Below are positions 1 to 12,432 of a stretch of 64,000 bases of DNA, piece after piece. Location: contig CAJQUW010006851.1 of assembly GCA_907163375.1 (NCBI GenBank), positions 41,831-105,830 on the forward strand, given 5' to 3'. The translations under genes were made by a program, and so were the position numbers. The notes beneath the pieces are model-generated. The model was not told where the DNA came from. It saw only the letters and a list, made by a program, of their open reading frames with translations, and ran no database searches. The DNA comes from Prostheceraeus crozeri. Lineage: Eukaryota > Platyhelminthes > Polycladida > Euryleptidae. Position 1 is the first letter of the stretch; each line of letters begins with the position of its first letter.

Positions 1-344
1 ATAAAAAACATGCAATAAAATATAATGATGTGTGCAAACAAGCATACTAAATTTTGCGGTCGGTTCAGAGCGACCGAACTAGGTAAAGGGGTCATATGAC
101 AGCAGATACTGGCAAAGAATAATTAAATCAAGTTTCTTGGCAGCAACAAGCTTCATTCGAACATTTCCAGTCCAGAATTTCCCGATTGAAATCTCAACAG
201 TAAAATAAGAAGAAAATCCCAGACATTTTCTTAATATAAGATTTTATCATACTACTGATTTCATGCAAAACAAGTGGCTTATGGATCAATTACAATCTAT
301 AAAAGATTTAAGAATATATATTATTTTTAGACTTGACAACTAAT

Positions 345-511
345 TGAAATCAGGTCGTATGTCGGGGAAATTGATGATCTTGTCGGGGAAACTGCTATAG
401 GTAACTTAGAGTGCCATGCATTTTCTCTCAAATTCCCCGATAGCATTTTAGTCCGATTTCCCCGACGGGGTGTCGGCCGACACCCCTGACACCCCGCTGG
501 CGCCGCCCCTG
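345..511. mobile_element. end of a hAT-like DNA element (other end outside window or lost)
   Basis: GTCGGGGAAA and its complement TTTCCCCGAC recur between 350 and 470. The block is followed by a GC-rich end (GACACCCCGCTGGCGCC...) finishing in GCCGCCCCTG at 511. Read on the minus strand this begins CAGGGGCGGC, which resembles the CAGGGGCGG start of many animal hAT elements. The sharp change from GC-rich to AT-rich sequence after 511 fits an element boundary. No matching second end was found, so the 8-bp duplication expected of hAT cannot be tested. Confidence 0.45.
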
Positions 512-1959
512 GTTAGCGCGTATAACAGCGATAGAGTTCACCGCGAGTGTCATATGAGTACTGTGTCTTCGAATGCTGAAGTTAAATGATCTTTGATTCA
601 CGCTTTCTCCGTGATAAATTCATCAAATGGAAATATTAATCACATCGTTCGACTCCTCACACTGCTATGTTTTCTGCTATACACATCTGAAATGGTGTTT
701 ATATTCTGCTTCGTCAGAATTTGATCTTGAATTTACATCACGTCGAGCGGGAAGATGACATTCTTGCCCCTCTGGACCTTCAGTGCTCCAAAGTGGCCGC
801 TCTGGACCCTAAAAAAGGCACGAAGCGATTTTTCTCTGTGAGCAGGCCTACATTGCCTGGTGAATAAGGTAAATAGCCTTCCATACAACTGCAGGGAAGT
901 CTAAACAAAAGTAAAGATGTGTCGTTATTGTTTAAACTTCTCTGACGATAGATACGATCATTATTATATATAGAAACCATGAGTTTGACTGACTCGATGT
1001 CAAAAAAGGATTAACAGCGAAGTGCCGTCAACGAGGAAAGTAAGAGGAAGAGATACAATAGTATACGCATCATGGAAATTTCATAGCTTAGTTAATTCCG
1101 GTCACAAACCAGATTTTGAAAATGCAGTAGTTTTTCATTGCTCGCTCAGATCATTAAAACCATAACACAGCATTTACCGAAGTAACAGCTGATGAAAATG
1201 CACTTTTTAAGAAATCTCGAGCAAATTCGAGAAATCAGAAACTCTTTCTTGTCTCGAAAAAATTGAGGAAAATCGAGAAATCGAGAATTATATCAATAAT
1301 TTTCCTGAAAGTTTTGTGTTAAAATTTGCAGTTACACCAACGAAAAGTGTCTCTTTGTACTCTTCACTTCATCCCTTGTCACTCAATGATGGCTCATTTG
1401 AAAGATCATGATCTGTAGATGATTTCTTTAATAACCATTTCAACAAAATATCAATTTTATATTTTGTATGAGCAAAAACTCGAAAAGCGGGAGTCAACAC
1501 CTTAGATGTCACAATTTAACCATTGGAAATACACAGCATTTTGTTATCCTCTCTATTTATGAAAAGCAAATGATCTGATCCGGCAGACGCGAAGCTTTGC
1601 AGTAGGTTAGAGGTGCATATGTCATGTAAAGTTTCATGTAGTACCTCGTTCCCTGCACAAGTTCGCGCTAGGTCCCGGACTACTATGATCTATCACACTG
1701 TAAGTATATCATGAATTTATCCACATGTAGAACTCTGTGGTATAGATTGCTGCGTGAGAATATCAGTTGTGCGCAATTTAGCTGCACAATGTGGAAAAAT
1801 GAAGGCAACAATGTATCTGGTAATGATGATATCTGTATCTACGCACGGGAAAGATATTTAAGAAATCGCAGTTAGCGTATATCTGCATGCGTGTTCATAG
1901 CATTGCTGTACGCTTTTTTTCTACATTGCTGCCCAGACCATTTCAGTTACGCACAATAG
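512..1959. other. noncoding, no gene seen
   Basis: AT-rich sequence with only short chance ORFs. A run of related words (GAAATCGAG, TCGAGAAATC) at 1210-1290 looks like a small degenerate repeat. Nothing else could be assigned. Confidence 0.4.
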
Positions 1960-2395
1960 TATGAACATACGTGTGTGAAGTTAGCGGAACCACCCAGCGG
2001 AACCATCTTTTGTTATTAGCTAATTTAATTCAAAAAGCACTGCTATGTTCAAATTTCAGTCTCCTGACTCGATTCTGAGAGCTGCTTTTTTTTTTAACAA
2101 ATTCACATTTTTTTTTAGAATTAAAGTTTGTGAATAATAAAAGTGGTTCCGCTGAAGAAATCGGAAACGAACGCTGATCTCGCTGATTGACAATCAGATT
2201 TGCAAAACTCCCCCGCATTTGCAAAAGATATTCCTCTTTCCTCTTTCTCTTATTTTCTCAGCAGCGGACCAAGAGGAGAATATCTTGCAATGCGGGCGCG
2301 AGTTTGCAAGATCGATTACAGATTTGTGATTATAAGCTATAATAAAAAATGGTTCCGCTGGGTGGTTCCGCTAACTTCACACACGTTATGAACAT
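1960..2395. mobile_element. Mutator-type MITE with 9-bp target site duplication
   Basis: The element proper is 1969-2386 (418 bp). Its ends are inverted repeats, identical for 38 bp (ACGTGTGTGAAGTTAGCGGA... at 1969-2006 against the complement of 2349-2386) and imperfect for about 15 bp more. Each end holds two copies of GCGGAACCA separated by CCCA. The flanks are the direct repeat TATGAACAT at 1960-1968 and 2387-2395, extendable to 10 bp if one A is counted. Long TIRs plus a 9-10 bp duplication are the hallmark of Mutator-like elements. There is no coding capacity, so this is a non-autonomous copy. An interior copy of GTGGTTCCGCTGAAG sits near 2143. Confidence 0.8.
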
Positions 2396-2539
2396 AGCTT
2401 TCAGGCGCTTGCGCGCCCTCAAATGCCCTACATAGTTGCCCTCAAAAACCCATGTTAATGTTATATGGTACCAACCTTCCAGCGGCCATAAATGAAACAA
2501 TCCTCGGACGCTCGGACGGAAATCTCCTAACGCGTCGTC

Positions 2540-3900
2540 GGATTTCTTCATTTATGTTTTCGTAAGGTGGGTGCTATTGATAGACAACTGAAAGATTATC
2601 TGAATGAGAACGACTTGCTGCCCATTTATCAGTCCTCTTACAGACAATATCATTCAACTGAGACTGTTATACTTCATGTGCTATCTGATGCACTCTCGGC
2701 CGCGGATAAACAGCGTGTTGTTCTCTTTTGCCAACTTGACATGTCCGCCGCATTCAACTGCGTTGATCACAAAATCCTGCTGCTACGACTGGAGAAACAC
2801 GTCGGCATCCGGGATAATGTGCTCGGCTGGATCGAGTCGTTCTTGACAAATCGGTCTCAGAAGGTGATTTACATTGACAACTTGTCCTCCAGCCGGACAA
2901 TTAACCAAGGAGTGCCACAAGGTTCTGTCCTCGGCCCATTGCTATTTAACCTATACACTGCCGAACTCTCAGACATCATCTCCTCCCATGGTGTACGCTT
3001 CCATCGGTACGCAGATGACTTTCAGCTCTACGTGGATGTTTCAATTTCTGATTGTTCAACCCCGACCACGAGGATGTCTCGGTGTATTGATGACGTCAAT
3101 TCCTGGTTGAGCTCCAACCGACCTCGACTTAACCCAAACAAAACACTTGCAATCTGGCTAGGTTGTAGGCAGCAGATAAACAAAATCTCTATGAAAGAAA
3201 TTTCAATATCCAATGATATTGTCCAATTCCAAAACAAAGTCGTTCTAGACAGAAACCTAGTTCTAGCTGCACATATCAACGCAGTCTGTCGCTCCGCGTA
3301 TTGTTTCCTACGCCATCTCCGCCACGTCATTCGCTCCGCTGCGACCTCGGCAGCAAAGCCTCTAATTCAAGCATTTATTACATCTTGTCTAGACTATTGT
3401 AATTCTCTCCTCTATGGTGTCCCAGACTGCCACCTTCAAGCGGTTCAGAACTCTGCTGCTCGCCTCATCACTAAGACTTCAAGACGCGAGCACATTACAC
3501 CGGTCCTTCGTGACGCACTGGCTTCCAGTAAAGCAGCGCATTCAATTCAAGTTGTCTGTCATCGTATATAAGACGTTTCATGGTCTATCCCCCCGATACC
3601 TTACCGAAGACTGCCACCCACCTGATCCGATTGGATATCGTCTTCGTTCATCCTGTGGTCCCTCCATCTATCAACCTACCAGGACCCGCACCCGCATGGG
3701 CGACCGTGCTTTCTCGGCAGCGGGTCCTTGACTCTGGAATAGTCATCCTGTGAACATCCGAGACTTTGAAATTGGCCCAATTTCGCCGCAAATTAAAGGC
3801 GTTCTTGTTTTGTTCTGTGGTTTCAGCTGTAAACCGGTGCCTTGCTACCTTGGGGTTTTGCGCGCCGTAAACAAATATATGTATGATAATAATAATAATT
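2540..3900 (+). pseudogene. 5'-truncated CR1/L2-like non-LTR retrotransposon, reverse transcriptase ORF
   Basis: The open frame 2531-3571 encodes the palm and fingers of a non-LTR reverse transcriptase. Visible boxes are FCQLDMSAAFNCVDH (first catalytic Asp), NQGVPQGSVLGPLLFNLY and RYADDFQLY (catalytic YADD), followed by SCLDYCNSLLYG and AVQNSAARL. Near 3515-3530 the frame shifts into the one used at 3414-3731, which continues with THWLPVKQRIQFKLSVIVYK and GDRAFSAAGP. A TGA at 3729-3731 interrupts it, after which LWNSHPVNIRDFE goes on in frame. The 3' end reaches a (GATAATAAT)-type tail at 3884-3900, as CR1/L2 elements do. The N-terminal endonuclease is missing. The copy is dead by frameshift and stop, but only mildly decayed. 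Confidence 0.88.
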
Positions 3901-4386
3901 TGATATACTCATCAATCATGTCGGGTCAATTATTTGCTACTGGTAAAGATATGTAATCCATTACAGCCTGTTCATATCTACATCCTATCATTTCTTATCA
4001 TTGTCATTGTAAATATCATTTTCAAATTCCTTGTATTTCGAACTTCTACAACCCTAGTCTTTTGTATCTGAAGATGATGCGACAAACGCCGACGTTCCAT
4101 GTCTGAACGATCGACGGCTGTCCTCGCCTACTTTCGTCCAATTTTTCGAAATAGCATGCCGTCATTGATGTCAGAATGGACATTCAAAGAGTATCATGTT
4201 ATATTTTGGCAAATTTTTGTGCATAGAATTATTTAGAACTGTATTAGGAAGAATGCTACATATCATGAACTACATACACAATGTATGTAAAGGCAAATAG
4301 TGTATGCAGCTTACGAGTGCAGTCCACATATCGTAGTCGATCGAATGCAGTCCATTACTCGTATATGGAGTATCAGGGATTTATAT
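3901..4386. other. noncoding, no gene seen
   Basis: Sequence between the LINE tail and the foldback element. No ORF, repeat or RNA gene could be supported. Confidence 0.4.
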
Positions 4387-4947
4387 AAGATGCAGTCAGA
4401 ATAATGCAACTAAGTGAGACATGTACAACAATTCAAGAGAGCTACAAAGAGTTAGATAAATTTACAATTCAACAAATGCATCACCATGATTCAGCTGTCT
4501 CTTCAGATTATGGTTTAACAAAGCATTAAGAAAACATTAGAAAGCGTTAACAAAGCATCAAGGTTAAAATAAAGTCTCCATAATATTTAAATCAAAGCTA
4601 TTAAAGGCTTTGGTGAGGAATTTGAAAATTGCAGAATTACAGCTGCACTGACAGCTTAATCTATGGTCTGATTTAATTCTGTCTGCTGATAATTTCTGCA
4701 GCTTCTGACCATAGATTAAGCTGTCCGTGAAGCTGTAATTCTGAAAATTTCAAGATCCTAGAACAAGTCTCAAATAGCTTTGATTTAAATATTATGGAAG
4801 CTGTGTACATAAAAAAGTTTAACCCTAATCTGAACAGACAGCTGATCCATGATGATACATTTTTGAGTTGTAAATTTATTTAATGTCTTGTAGTTCATTT
4901 GGATTGTGCACATGTCTCTCTGTGTTGCATAATTCTAACTGCATCTT
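4387..4947. mobile_element. foldback (long inverted repeat) element
   Basis: The two halves are imperfect reverse complements almost to the centre. AAGATGCAGT at 4387 pairs with ACTGCATCTT ending at 4947. ATTCAGCTGTCTCTTCAGAT near 4490 pairs with the 4835 region, CCATAATATTTAAATCAAAG pairs with the region around 4780, and ATTACAGCT...GACAGCTTAATCTATGGTC pairs with 4705-4740. The hairpin loop is only about 25 nt near 4680-4705. It has no coding capacity, and no clear target duplication was found. Confidence 0.7.
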
Positions 4948-6736
4948 GAATAACTTCGAATTTTCATGTATTCATTATTCACCTTGCATGATGAAGAAAT
5001 GTTTGAATGGGAGATGATAGCTAAGCTGCTGGGACGCCTGATCCCCAATGCATCCTATTGAAGGCTTCCAATAATAGCATAGTAATTTATCCATGGTTAG
5101 GCATGTACATGAGGTTCATTCACTTGTGTTAGATTTTGCTCTATTATCTTCATTTTCGAATAAAGGACTATCATAGTCTATTAATTCTTACATGTTCTTC
5201 TCTATTTCAGGAATTAGTACATGTTGGTGGAATATCTTCAGTCCCTCGGAACTTCGTCAAATGGGGGAATTCTTGATGCTGATGACTCTAGTATCTGGGC
5301 ACCTACGAAGACCGTCCACTAATCCTTAGAATTCCAACCCTTCAACGTCACCGCCATGTCTTCGACTTGATAGCTGTGTGTGACATTTTTTATTCACAGA
5401 CTCCCTGTGATTCTGGTACTTTCTTCAACTTGCGGACTTGCGCTCTTGATTTGAAACGTTTTCAAAATTTATAAGGGTTCAGTCTCGTCAACCTTTTTTC
5501 TCCCAGAGAGTAATTGTCGATTGGAATTTACCACCCCATTATGTTGTTTAATCGTCATCCTTCCTGGGCGTCAAGGCCCCAAACTTGTTCAATTTATTCA
5601 TGCTGCGAAACTAATTTTGTGACATTTCTATGATCTGCATATGATGCACGTTATTATTAGTTTGCTCATCTATTGGTTGTCAATCTCTTCGGCTTTGTTT
5701 TTTATGGTAGCAATATAAATACTTAATCACAATCATATGAAAGCTGTGCAGACAATTGACAGCCTTGTTATGGTACAAATATTCCCGCGAAGAGGGTCCA
5801 AAGTATTTCGTGTTGAATTGAATGATTTAAAATGCAACATTAAATTGTGAGCTTTAAAGCTTTGTCAGCTTTATCGTATATTTTGAATATTATCATTAGC
5901 AGACCTTGTTGCAATAAGACAGTTTTCAGGAATTTCCGTTGCGTTTTCCGTGAGATTGACTCATATTGTTATGACACATTTGTTATTAAGAATTTTACTG
6001 TCAATTGAGTTGCAGGAAAATTGAGCCTTACTCATCCTATATCTGAAGGCACGTTTTGTACATGTAAAGCAACATATCTCAACGCTTTGATTTTTATGAA
6101 ACGACATAGTCTTTGACCTTTGCCAAGTATATTCAGACGTGTCGAGAAACATGCTTGTGAAATCTGAAAGAACTTCATACATGTATTGATGTTGAATTGT
6201 TCGAATCCTCACAAAACCTGTAATAGTTCCTATAAATGTGCAGGCTTGAAATCCTATTTTTGGTTCATACTCATGTAAAAATTTGATATATCGAATTTCA
6301 GAGGCTGATATTTTCTCTTTAATTCAGAATGAATAACGAGAGAGCATTTCACGATATGTCAATGGGAAGGGATTATACTACTAAAACTACCAGTGTGTAG
6401 AAACTCTATTTCATAAAGAGAAAAATTAGGCACTAATGGCACGAACTCGGCGCCAAGGCTTCGTGCCGGCTCGTGCCTTGTGTTGGTTAGAATTCATGCC
6501 CAGGTTTCGTGTCTAATACAAGCGAAATTTCGTACCCTACAGTTTCCATTGTAGGCCTATTTCTTAGTTACAGGGTAGTAAGTCCGCCCGGAGATTCGAC
6601 TCATTCGACCAATTGCTTGTCTAAGGTAAGGTGCTCTCCGGAATATAGTGCGTTCACATATTCTGAGGGAATGGTGCTCAAAGTCAGTGCGTCTGCTTAC
6701 TATGCGCACCATGCAGTTGCTATGCGGTTAATATTA
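4948..6736. other. noncoding, no gene seen
   Basis: AT-rich sequence with short chance ORFs only. The segment about 6420-6490 repeats CTCGTGCC/GGCACGA words (ACTCGGCGCCAAGGCTTCGTGCC), suggesting a small degenerate repeat. The similarity of 6670-6735 to the complement of about 9600-9640 hints that the neighbouring repeat reaches further left. Confidence 0.4.
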
Positions 6737-7580
6737 TCCCACAAAATGGACTATTTTTCGCTTATTTCTCATAACCATCACTTTCATCTCAATGCATGAT
6801 ATGCTTGCATGCAATTCAACAGCTCAATTTCCACCAGGAAACTGTGTCTACTCAAAAACCAGTGATTTAAATAAAACACAGAAGCTGGTCTTTAATTTTA
6901 TCAGTACACTTTAAACCGTAGACCGACAATTGTCCTACAAAATTACTGACAAAATCAACCGACCATTGTCACCTCCAATATCCTGTGATATCCGACGAAT
7001 TTGTAGGTTCTGCACCGACATCGAAACAGATGATTTGTATGCAAATTAACTAAACAAAAACTGTTGAATATTGATTGATTTTTTCGATTAGCAAAACGAT
7101 GATTTATTTTGATATAAGTTAATTAATTACCTACATTTTCGATAAAATTTAAGCTATAATTCATTGATATTCATATTGTCGCTTTTTGTCAGATATTGTA
7201 GGTGCTCAGTGGCAATCATCCTACAAGAACTAACAATGACCGACAAAATAGATTTTGTAGGATAAATGTCTGTCAATTGTCAGTCAACGGTTTACAGTGT
7301 AATAGAAATTCAACAGCATAAAGCTTGCAAGGCAACATGCTCAATCATGCAACCTCAAGCAACACTCACGCATATCATTGAGACTACGAGACTCAGACAT
7401 AATTATGTCGACTTCCATGAAATCGAGGCTAAATATTTCTCAGTACTCAAACAGAAATCTTCAAACTATTAAGCAACACAATCCGCATGCAATATAAGCC
7501 CACATTTTGGGACTTCCACGTCAACAGAACAAAATCCTGAAATTAAATGGAATACTTCATTCGTCATTCTCAATATCAAG
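6737..7580. repeat. left arm of a large inverted repeat pair, interrupted by a MITE
   Basis: This segment, minus the insertion at 6907-7299, is the reverse complement of 9138-9600 at roughly 90% identity. Shared landmarks are CAAAATGGACTATTTTTCGC, GCTCAATTTCCACCAGGAA, CTCAATCATGC, GACATAATTATGTC, CCCACATTTTGGGACTTCCA and CATTCTCAATATCAAG. The two arms are about 450-463 bp of homologous sequence separated by about 1.56 kb. They could be ends of one foldback element or two opposed copies of one repeat family. No intact coding sequence is seen. Confidence 0.75.
6905..7301. mobile_element. TA-flanked MITE nested in the inverted repeat arm
   Basis: The element 6907-7299 (393 bp) begins CACTTTAAACCGTAGACCGA and ends in the complement of CACTGTAAACCGTTGACTGA. 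CCTACAAAAT recurs inside both ends. TA flanks it at 6905-6906 and 7300-7301. The opposite arm (9138-9600) has no insertion at the corresponding site: it reads ...ATCAGTACTAGAAATTC on the complement. The empty site therefore defines the insertion boundaries. TA duplication and CACTG-type TIRs indicate a Tc1/mariner-type non-autonomous element. Confidence 0.82.
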
Positions 7581-7599
7581 AGTATCACCAATCTCAAAC

Positions 7600-8160
7600 A
7601 GCTGCATTTCTCTAAGATCGAACAGTTTGAGAGCATCAACCCTGAGCAAAATAGATACTGAACATGATGACATGCATCCATATAAAAAGTCAAATCAGTG
7701 GCATGAAGCCTATCACAACCCTATGATGAAGAGATAATAATAAGCGCTTATTGTGAAGATTAGAAATCGAACACTACAAATCAGACAGTTATGCATAAAA
7801 TTCCAAGTCAATTTTGCAGGCAGATTCAAAGTCAGATAATCACATACAAGCATAAGCAGATGACTTTCTCCTTCCTTCAGATACCCAAAATCATTCCAAA
7901 TGTGCATCAACTACGTTGCTACACAGTTTCAAAGTATAGAGGCATCAACCCTGAGCTTTTTAAATGCTGATCATAATGTGTTTTTTCAGACAGATTTCAG
8001 TGACATCTAATTTTCATGAGGAGTTGAGCCTCGTCTTCCTTCAGATACCCAAATCATTCCAATTCCGCCATAATTGCTTTGCCACGATTTAAAGGAATGA
8101 CGGCATGAATCCTAGGATATTCAGATGGTCATTGCAGATGATGATGCCAGCTCTTAGAAT
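7600..8160. repeat. degenerate tandem repeat, unit about 155 bp
   Basis: The block CTTCCTTCAGATACCCAAAA followed by TCATTCCAA occurs near 7873 and again near 8035. Each copy is followed by a GGCATCAACCCTGAGC- or GGCATGAATCCTAGG-like segment (7940 and 8100), and GCATCAACCCTGAGC also appears near 7636. Copies are well diverged. The array lies between the two inverted arms and may be interior sequence of the same element. Confidence 0.55.
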
Positions 8161-9137
8161 GAAGTTCGAGTGCCCCTAGTCAATTTCTTTCATTAATAGG
8201 AGGACATCTACAAAGTTCATATTTCGGGAAATTACCCAAAATCATTTGAGGTCCATTTAGGGAAAAGTTCATGTTTCAATTTTCGATGATCGATATTGTC
8301 CTTGGAATTTCCCCTTCGTTTAGATGCGCGTTGCCTACCATTTTTCAATGGAATTAAAGCATCAGTTTTAATTATCTTGAAATATGAATTCGGTGATGTT
8401 TCGTTCTTCATTAGTGCTGCAATAATTGATATTTATGACGATTTTACTCCTAAACTTTTGTCCTGTCGCATAGTAATAAAAGACACATTATAGCAGAATC
8501 TTAACTTCCCAATCATCCAGCTTTATCAACTGTGCATGGAGCACAATTCATTTTTCATTAGTACATTTATTTTTGTATTTTATTTTTATAGATTCATTTA
8601 AACTTTATTTTTTTGAGAAGAAAGATGCAGTGTTTTTCATTCTCAGCAATATTTTTACGACAATCATTGTGAATACAGTTTTACAGCTGATGCTGAAGTT
8701 ACTTCCTAACCTATGTTTGAATGTCTGGCGATTACCTCGAATAGTTTCTACGTGTAGCCTGCTTATATGATCACTCATCAGTGCTGTGGCCACTCATCAG
8801 CGAAACTCCTTTCCAATCAAATTTTGATTTGGTCGCCTTCATGCTCCTTCATCCTCAAAAAGCAGGAAAACGAATGAATTAGTGGGTACATGATTCTTCT
8901 TTGATATCTTTCATTAAGAGTACTTGATGGCTTTGTATGGGAGGTTCATCATCATTGAGGCAATAAGGCAAAAAGGCAGCTCCTTCTAGTAGGCCGAACG
9001 TTTTGATAAAATAAAAAAGGAGTTAATAAAATCCTACTCTGAGGAGTTCTCTGCAATGAATCCCTGAGCATGTTGTCTCTTCATCATAGGAGTGGGCCCA
9101 TTGTAATTAGACGTCCCTGATATCGTCACTGACGTCG
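8161..9137. other. spacer between inverted arms, no gene seen
   Basis: AT-rich sequence with chance ORFs only. The word CCTATGATGAAGAGA occurs near 7720 and, inverted, near 9083, so weak arm homology continues inward of the strong arms. Confidence 0.4.
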
Positions 9138-9600
9138 CTTGATATTGAGAATGACGAGCGAAGTATTCCATTTAATTTCAGGATTTTGTCCTGTTGACGT
9201 GGAAGTCCCAAAATGTGGGCTTATATTGCATGCGGATTGTGTTGCTTAATAGTTTGAAGATTTCTGTTTGAGTACTGAGAAATATTTAACCTCGATTTCA
9301 TGTAAGTCGACATAATTATGTCTGAGTCTCGTAATCTCAATGGTATGCGTGTGAGTTGCTTGAGCTGGCATGATTGAGCATGTTGCCTTGCAAGCTTTAT
9401 GTTGTTGAATTTCTAGTACTGATAAAATTAATGAGTAGACCGGTTTCTGTGTTTTATTAAAGTCATTGTTTTTTTGAGTAGACACAGCTTCCTGGTGGAA
9501 ATTGAGCTGTTGAATTGCATGCGAGCATATGCATTGAGATGAAAGTGATGGTTGTGAGAAATAAGCGAAAAATAGTCCATTTTTGTGGGATCAGTAAACA
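9138..9600. repeat. right arm of the large inverted repeat pair (uninterrupted copy)
   Basis: Reverse complement of the left arm at 6737-7580 without the 393-bp insertion. Because it is uninterrupted, it shows the pre-insertion state of the MITE site. Its inner edge at 9138 (CTTGATATTGAGAATGACG) matches the inner edge of the left arm at 7580. Confidence 0.75.
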
Positions 9601-12432
9601 CATAGTAAATAGACGTACTTGTGATTGAAGTCTTCATGAGAGCTTCAAGTGACGTGTAGTTCACAATTTTTAAATAAATTTATGATTTAGCACAGTGTCC
9701 AGTTGCACCAGAAAATTTATTGTCCTCACTTAGCATCGTATCTATAAAATAAGAACTTATAAAATGTACGAGTTACTCAATGATTCTAAGTTATGGTTTA
9801 GGATTAAGACTTATGACACGTTCAGGTTACGACCCCCTGATTTCAACGATTTTCTTACATTGTCTGATAATTATGTTTAAAGTGTTTACGCTGTCATCTA
9901 GATATGAGAAACAACGGAGAAAAGTCATTGCATTTTTTACTGGAAATGTGCAGTTAATTTACCTGAAATCTTCCCTAATTTTCCTAATAGATGCCAATTA
10001 ATTTCGGACTAAAAACTCTTATCGAAAAAACCAGTCTATGACTGTTGAAGAAAACAGAATCTTGTTGGCCCCAACTTTCTGAGTTGATCATTATGATGAC
10101 TGCATCAATGATTGAGTATTAACCTAATTGCCTCAAGTTATTATAACACTAGGATAATTAAATACAATGATACCGCAGGTGATATGAAAAGCAAAACTCA
10201 GAACATAACTGCAACATAAAATCAGTCTCAAAACAAAGCAAAACTTATAGTTTAAAAGTTGCAGCCTCCGCAGCAGAAGGGAGTTTTATTTAGTATTCAA
10301 ATAATAACAGTCACAAAAGTGAGCTTTTATCTTGAAGAGAGAATGAAACACAAATTAGTGGCAGATTTATTAATTTTACGCAAAATTATGAAGGCTTTGA
10401 AATTTGCTCACAAATGGAAAGTATAAACTTTACTATGGAAGCAATAAGAGATTATTGCACTATGAAATATAAAGTTACTTACCCAACTCTCGATCAACAA
10501 GTTGTGGCCTCGCACTTCGGACTCGTGCATAAACATGTTGATCTCAAAAAATTCAACTTGATTAGAATTAAATTGTCTATGGAAGTCAATGAAATCTTAT
10601 TATCTGGCCCTTCTGGGAGGGCACGATCAACTCTCATAGAAATATTCGCATTAGGAATATTCGCCAAGAATTTAGAAGATCAACTGTTCTGTGAATCCAG
10701 GCGGGAAAGAAAATCGTAGAAATCCTTGTCCGCTTCGAGGCCTTCAATTTCTACCTTTCCTTGCCTAGCGACTTGGAAAATTAGTCAGCGACATCGGATT
10801 TCAAATTGACGAATTCCATAAAAATGCAGTTTATCATAATATTAATGAGACAAGACCAGAGATGATCATGTACATATTCTTCAACTGCTTCGCTGCCTCA
10901 GATTAATACCAATTTATTGATTTCTGTAGGCAATTTAATGCTTAGTTTTATGTATTTGAGGTTTTATTTGAGGTTTTTCTGTCAAAAGTAGTTGCCAGTT
11001 AAGAATGGACGAAAGACCGAATTCTATATACTTTTCCACGAATTTCGTGGCATTTTCATTCATAAGTTGTTCTACTTGTTATTCGTGAAAAAATCAGTTT
11101 ACAATAATCAATGTGTTTGAATAATTTTAAGGAGCGTCATTAATATCTCGATTCCATCCTTTGCGTTCAAAGCATTAGTGCACAACTTTTGTCAAAACAC
11201 ATTTTATGACTACAGACTTTCTACTCATTCTTCTTCAGTTTTGTGGATGGAACAACAACTAAGCTTGAAGATCACGTTTCAACGTTGGTTGTTGATGCTT
11301 TGACAGCTCCCTGAATGCGGAGGTTGATTCAATCTTTCTGTCTGCGTGGAATGTGCATTTTGAATTTCCATCTTTCACTTGGTTGGCACTTGCTTACAAT
11401 GCTAGATGTTTGTAAACGGCTGATATTTCTTGTTTGCTTTGTTTACATATTCATCATCCTATGGAGCTCTCTTCTTGCAATTTCACAATGATATTCATTG
11501 CAAATCGTGTAGTAGTTGACATTGTAAACGACTGCTTTTATGATCATTGAATTCATAATTAATGCTAATGTGAAGTGAAATCAACTCTCGATGGCAACTG
11601 TCTTTTTGCAGCATTTAAATTATTTAAATCAGTTTATTTCGGGTGAATTGAGTGTAACAGAACAGTTGTATATGAATTGATTTGATTGGAATTTGAAATA
11701 GACGTGTAGCGCTTTAGGTGACGCATGTATCCTTTTTTAGTCTTTACATCAATATAGGATAGATGAATGTATCAATTCTGTTGCTTTTTCTTTTACGTCA
11801 TGGTTGCAGAAGACAATTGATGGACATTCCGATTTGTTGTTGCAATGAATCTATTTCTATTCAATGTTGAATGAATACGAGTTTTCTAGAAATGTGAATC
11901 TTCTCCGTTGCACACTTTGCATGATTTGATCTCTGATGCATTGACTCACTGTGTTCAACTACGTCAGCCTCTTGTTGTGACTGCTCGGCGACTGTATTCA
12001 TTTGTTCCATGGATTTGCTCTTAAATGACAACTCTTCCGAATGGTAAAAACGCATTATTCTCTGTAAAAGTTCTATACATATCTCTGTAATTTGTGCGTT
12101 TTGATTTTCATTTCGCAAATATGCCTTTCTTGTCTTGTCTTGCTTATATTATTACGATTAATTGATAGGAAGTCGTTTCAAGGTTAGAAGCATAAAATGT
12201 CAACTAAGAAAACTCTTCCTCGAAACACATTCATTTTTTAATGGGATTCGTTTGCGTCACATCTCTGTTCGTGAGAAATTTGAGGCAAAATGATGTTTTA
12301 CAGACGCTGTTCTCTGAACACTATTATTCCCAGGAATTTCAAGAATTCACGAATGTCTGTGTACTTGGAATGGATTGAGTAAAATGCCTGTGGAATTGCT
12401 AGAATTGCTAGCACAATCTTCTGCGTGTTATA
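9601..12432. other. noncoding, one unrecognised ORF at 10414-10719 (+)
   Basis: No supported gene. The + strand frame 10414-10719 is open for 101 codons and starts with ATG, but has no recognisable domain and ends without splice signals I can support. GAATTTCGTGGCATTTTCAT near 11040 and the surrounding sequence show no repeats within the window. Treat the ORF as probably chance. Confidence 0.35.

Noticed and set aside
10414-10719. 101-codon + strand ORF as a gene
   Set aside because: No domain, no flanking splice signals that extend it, no repeat or RNA support. Its length is possible by chance in 64 kb.
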